14,567 nt of DNA. Source: Comamonadaceae bacterium. GTDB taxonomy: Bacteria > Pseudomonadota > Gammaproteobacteria > Burkholderiales > Burkholderiaceae_C. Below the pieces are notes generated by a model. It worked only from the letters and a program-made list of their open reading frames with translations, was not told the DNA's origin and did no database searches. The position numbers and the translations under genes were made by a program. This document shows positions 13,705 to 14,567 of the stretch, piece after piece. The stretch spans positions 1 to 14,567 of the forward strand of contig CANKNK010000010.1 of assembly GCA_947483455.1 (NCBI GenBank), written 5' to 3'. The stretch's first letter is position 1. Each line of letters opens with the position of its first letter.

Positions 13705-14567
13705 CTAGTTGGAATCAGCCGGGCCGCCCTGCCCTTGCCCCTCGCCGGCGGAGCGCCCGGATCCACCGCGACGGCGACGGCGACGCTTTTTAGGCGCACT
13801 GCCATCCTCCGATACGCCATCGTCGCCAAGGGTACTGCGCGGCTGAACAGGGCTTGCTGGCGCCGCACTGTCAATATCTGCTTCTCCGGGTATGTGGCGT
13901 GGCGCGGAGGCAGGCCTGGGGGCACGTACCGCGCGCGGACGCTTGAGGTTTTCTTTGCGTACCTGGTCCACCAGGTCTTCGCGGATAGCATCATCGCCGG
14001 TAGAGAATTCTTGCCACCAATCGGCCAGCACTTCGTCCACCTCGCCGATATCGGCACGCAGGCGCATGAAATCAAAAGCGGCGCGAAAGCGCTCCTGCTG
14101 CACCAGGCCGAAAGGCGCGCTGCCTACACGCTTGTCAAAGCGCGGCTGCATCATCCAGATTTCGCGCATATCGGCGGCCAATTTTCCGCGGCCGGAGACG
14201 TCGCCTATGCGGGCGTTGAACACATCGTCTATCGCATCTTGTAAAGCCGGATGTGCATGCTGCCCCTGCGCCTGGCGCGCCGCCCAACCGTCGCGCACAT
14301 CGGCCCATAGCACGCACGCCAGCAAAAAGCTGGGCGCTACCGGTTTTCCCTCGCCCACACGCCGGTCGGTGTCCTGCAAAGCAGTAGTGACAAAAGCGTG
14401 GTCGGCACGCTCCACTACCAGATCGAGCAAAGGATAAATGCCGCGCTCCAGCCCAAGCTTTCGCAATTGGGCAATCGATGCCAAGGCGTGTCCGGTTTGC
14501 AAGAGCTTGAGCATTTCGTCAAACAGACGGCTTTGCGGCACATCGGCCAGCAGCGGCAGGCATTTGC
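13705..14567 (-). CDS. pcnB: Poly(A) polymerase I, C-terminal part (5' end beyond window)
   Basis: PcnB adds poly(A) tails to RNA 3' ends and speeds their decay. Only the C-terminal 286 or so residues are present; the frame is still open at the window edge. LADVPQSRLFDEMLKLLQTGHA and RKLGLERGIYPLLD (start of the fragment) match the RNA-binding helical region after the nucleotidyltransferase head, the part seen in E. coli PcnB as PPARLFDEVLKL. The catalytic domain lies outside the window. The protein ends in a low-complexity tail with KKRRRRRRGG followed by Gly/Gln-rich sequence, probably an RNA-binding extension. It ends 12 nt before folK, an arrangement common in Burkholderiales. Confidence 0.93.
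   Translation of the reverse strand, partial: KCLPLLADVPQSRLFDEMLKLLQTGHALASIAQLRKLGLERGIYPLLDLVVERADHAFVTTALQDTDRRVGEGKPVAPSFLLACVLWADVRDGWAARQAQGQHAHPALQDAIDDVFNARIGDVSGRGKLAADMREIWMMQPRFDKRVGSAPFGLVQQERFRAAFDFMRLRADIGEVDEVLADWWQEFSTGDDAIREDLVDQVRKENLKRPRAVRAPRPASAPRHIPGEADIDSAAPASPVQPRSTLGDDGVSEDGSAPKKRRRRRRGGSGRSAGEGQGQGGPADSN

Noticed and set aside
13462..14244. 260-codon open frame on the + strand
   Set aside because: It is antisense to folK and pcnB, both of which are recognised with confidence.

Overview
The window looks like chromosomal DNA of a betaproteobacterium, most likely Burkholderiales/Comamonadaceae. Base composition is moderately GC-rich with a strong GC bias at third codon positions. 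The pcnB-folK order at the right end is typical of that group, and the nitrite reductase is the AniA/Ralstonia type with a cytochrome c tail. This placement is inferred from gene content; no search was run. I see no tRNA, rRNA, CRISPR array or intact insertion sequence.

Left part (1-3594): the 3' end of an unidentified reading frame is followed by a very AT-rich promoter region. Next comes a secreted proteinase K-like subtilase whose inhibitory propeptide is duplicated. A hairpin-rich spacer and a perfect 14-bp palindrome then precede a CorA-type divalent cation transporter.

Centre (3600-8349), all on the + strand: a probable phosphorus-scavenging operon, phnC (ATPase), phnD (binding protein), phnE (permease), a phosphonate-associated iron-type alcohol dehydrogenase, and a class I PPK2 polyphosphate kinase. 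A Pho-box-like set of 11-bp-spaced heptamers lies just upstream of phnC, which has no Shine-Dalgarno sequence and may be leaderless. No C-P bond cleaving enzyme is present, so substrate and cleavage step are open.

Region 8350-8865 has no convincing gene but is rich in signals: three tandem 11-bp AT-rich repeats, a large interrupted dyad, an FNR/NnrR-type box and an NsrR-like half-site in a dyad. The last two suit the gene that follows.

Denitrification block (8866-11795): a lipoprotein, three-domain NirK (two cupredoxin domains plus cytochrome c), overlapped by 4 nt by a small secreted CGHC protein with a heavy-metal-associated-like fold. A questin oxidase-like (DUF4243-type) protein follows. 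A shared hairpin terminator at 11875-11901 closes this strand.

Right part (11916-14567), all on the - strand and read right to left: pcnB (5' end outside the window), folK, an alpha/beta-hydrolase-fold protein with a damaged catalytic signature, and a small protein with two CDGSH iron-sulfur motifs.
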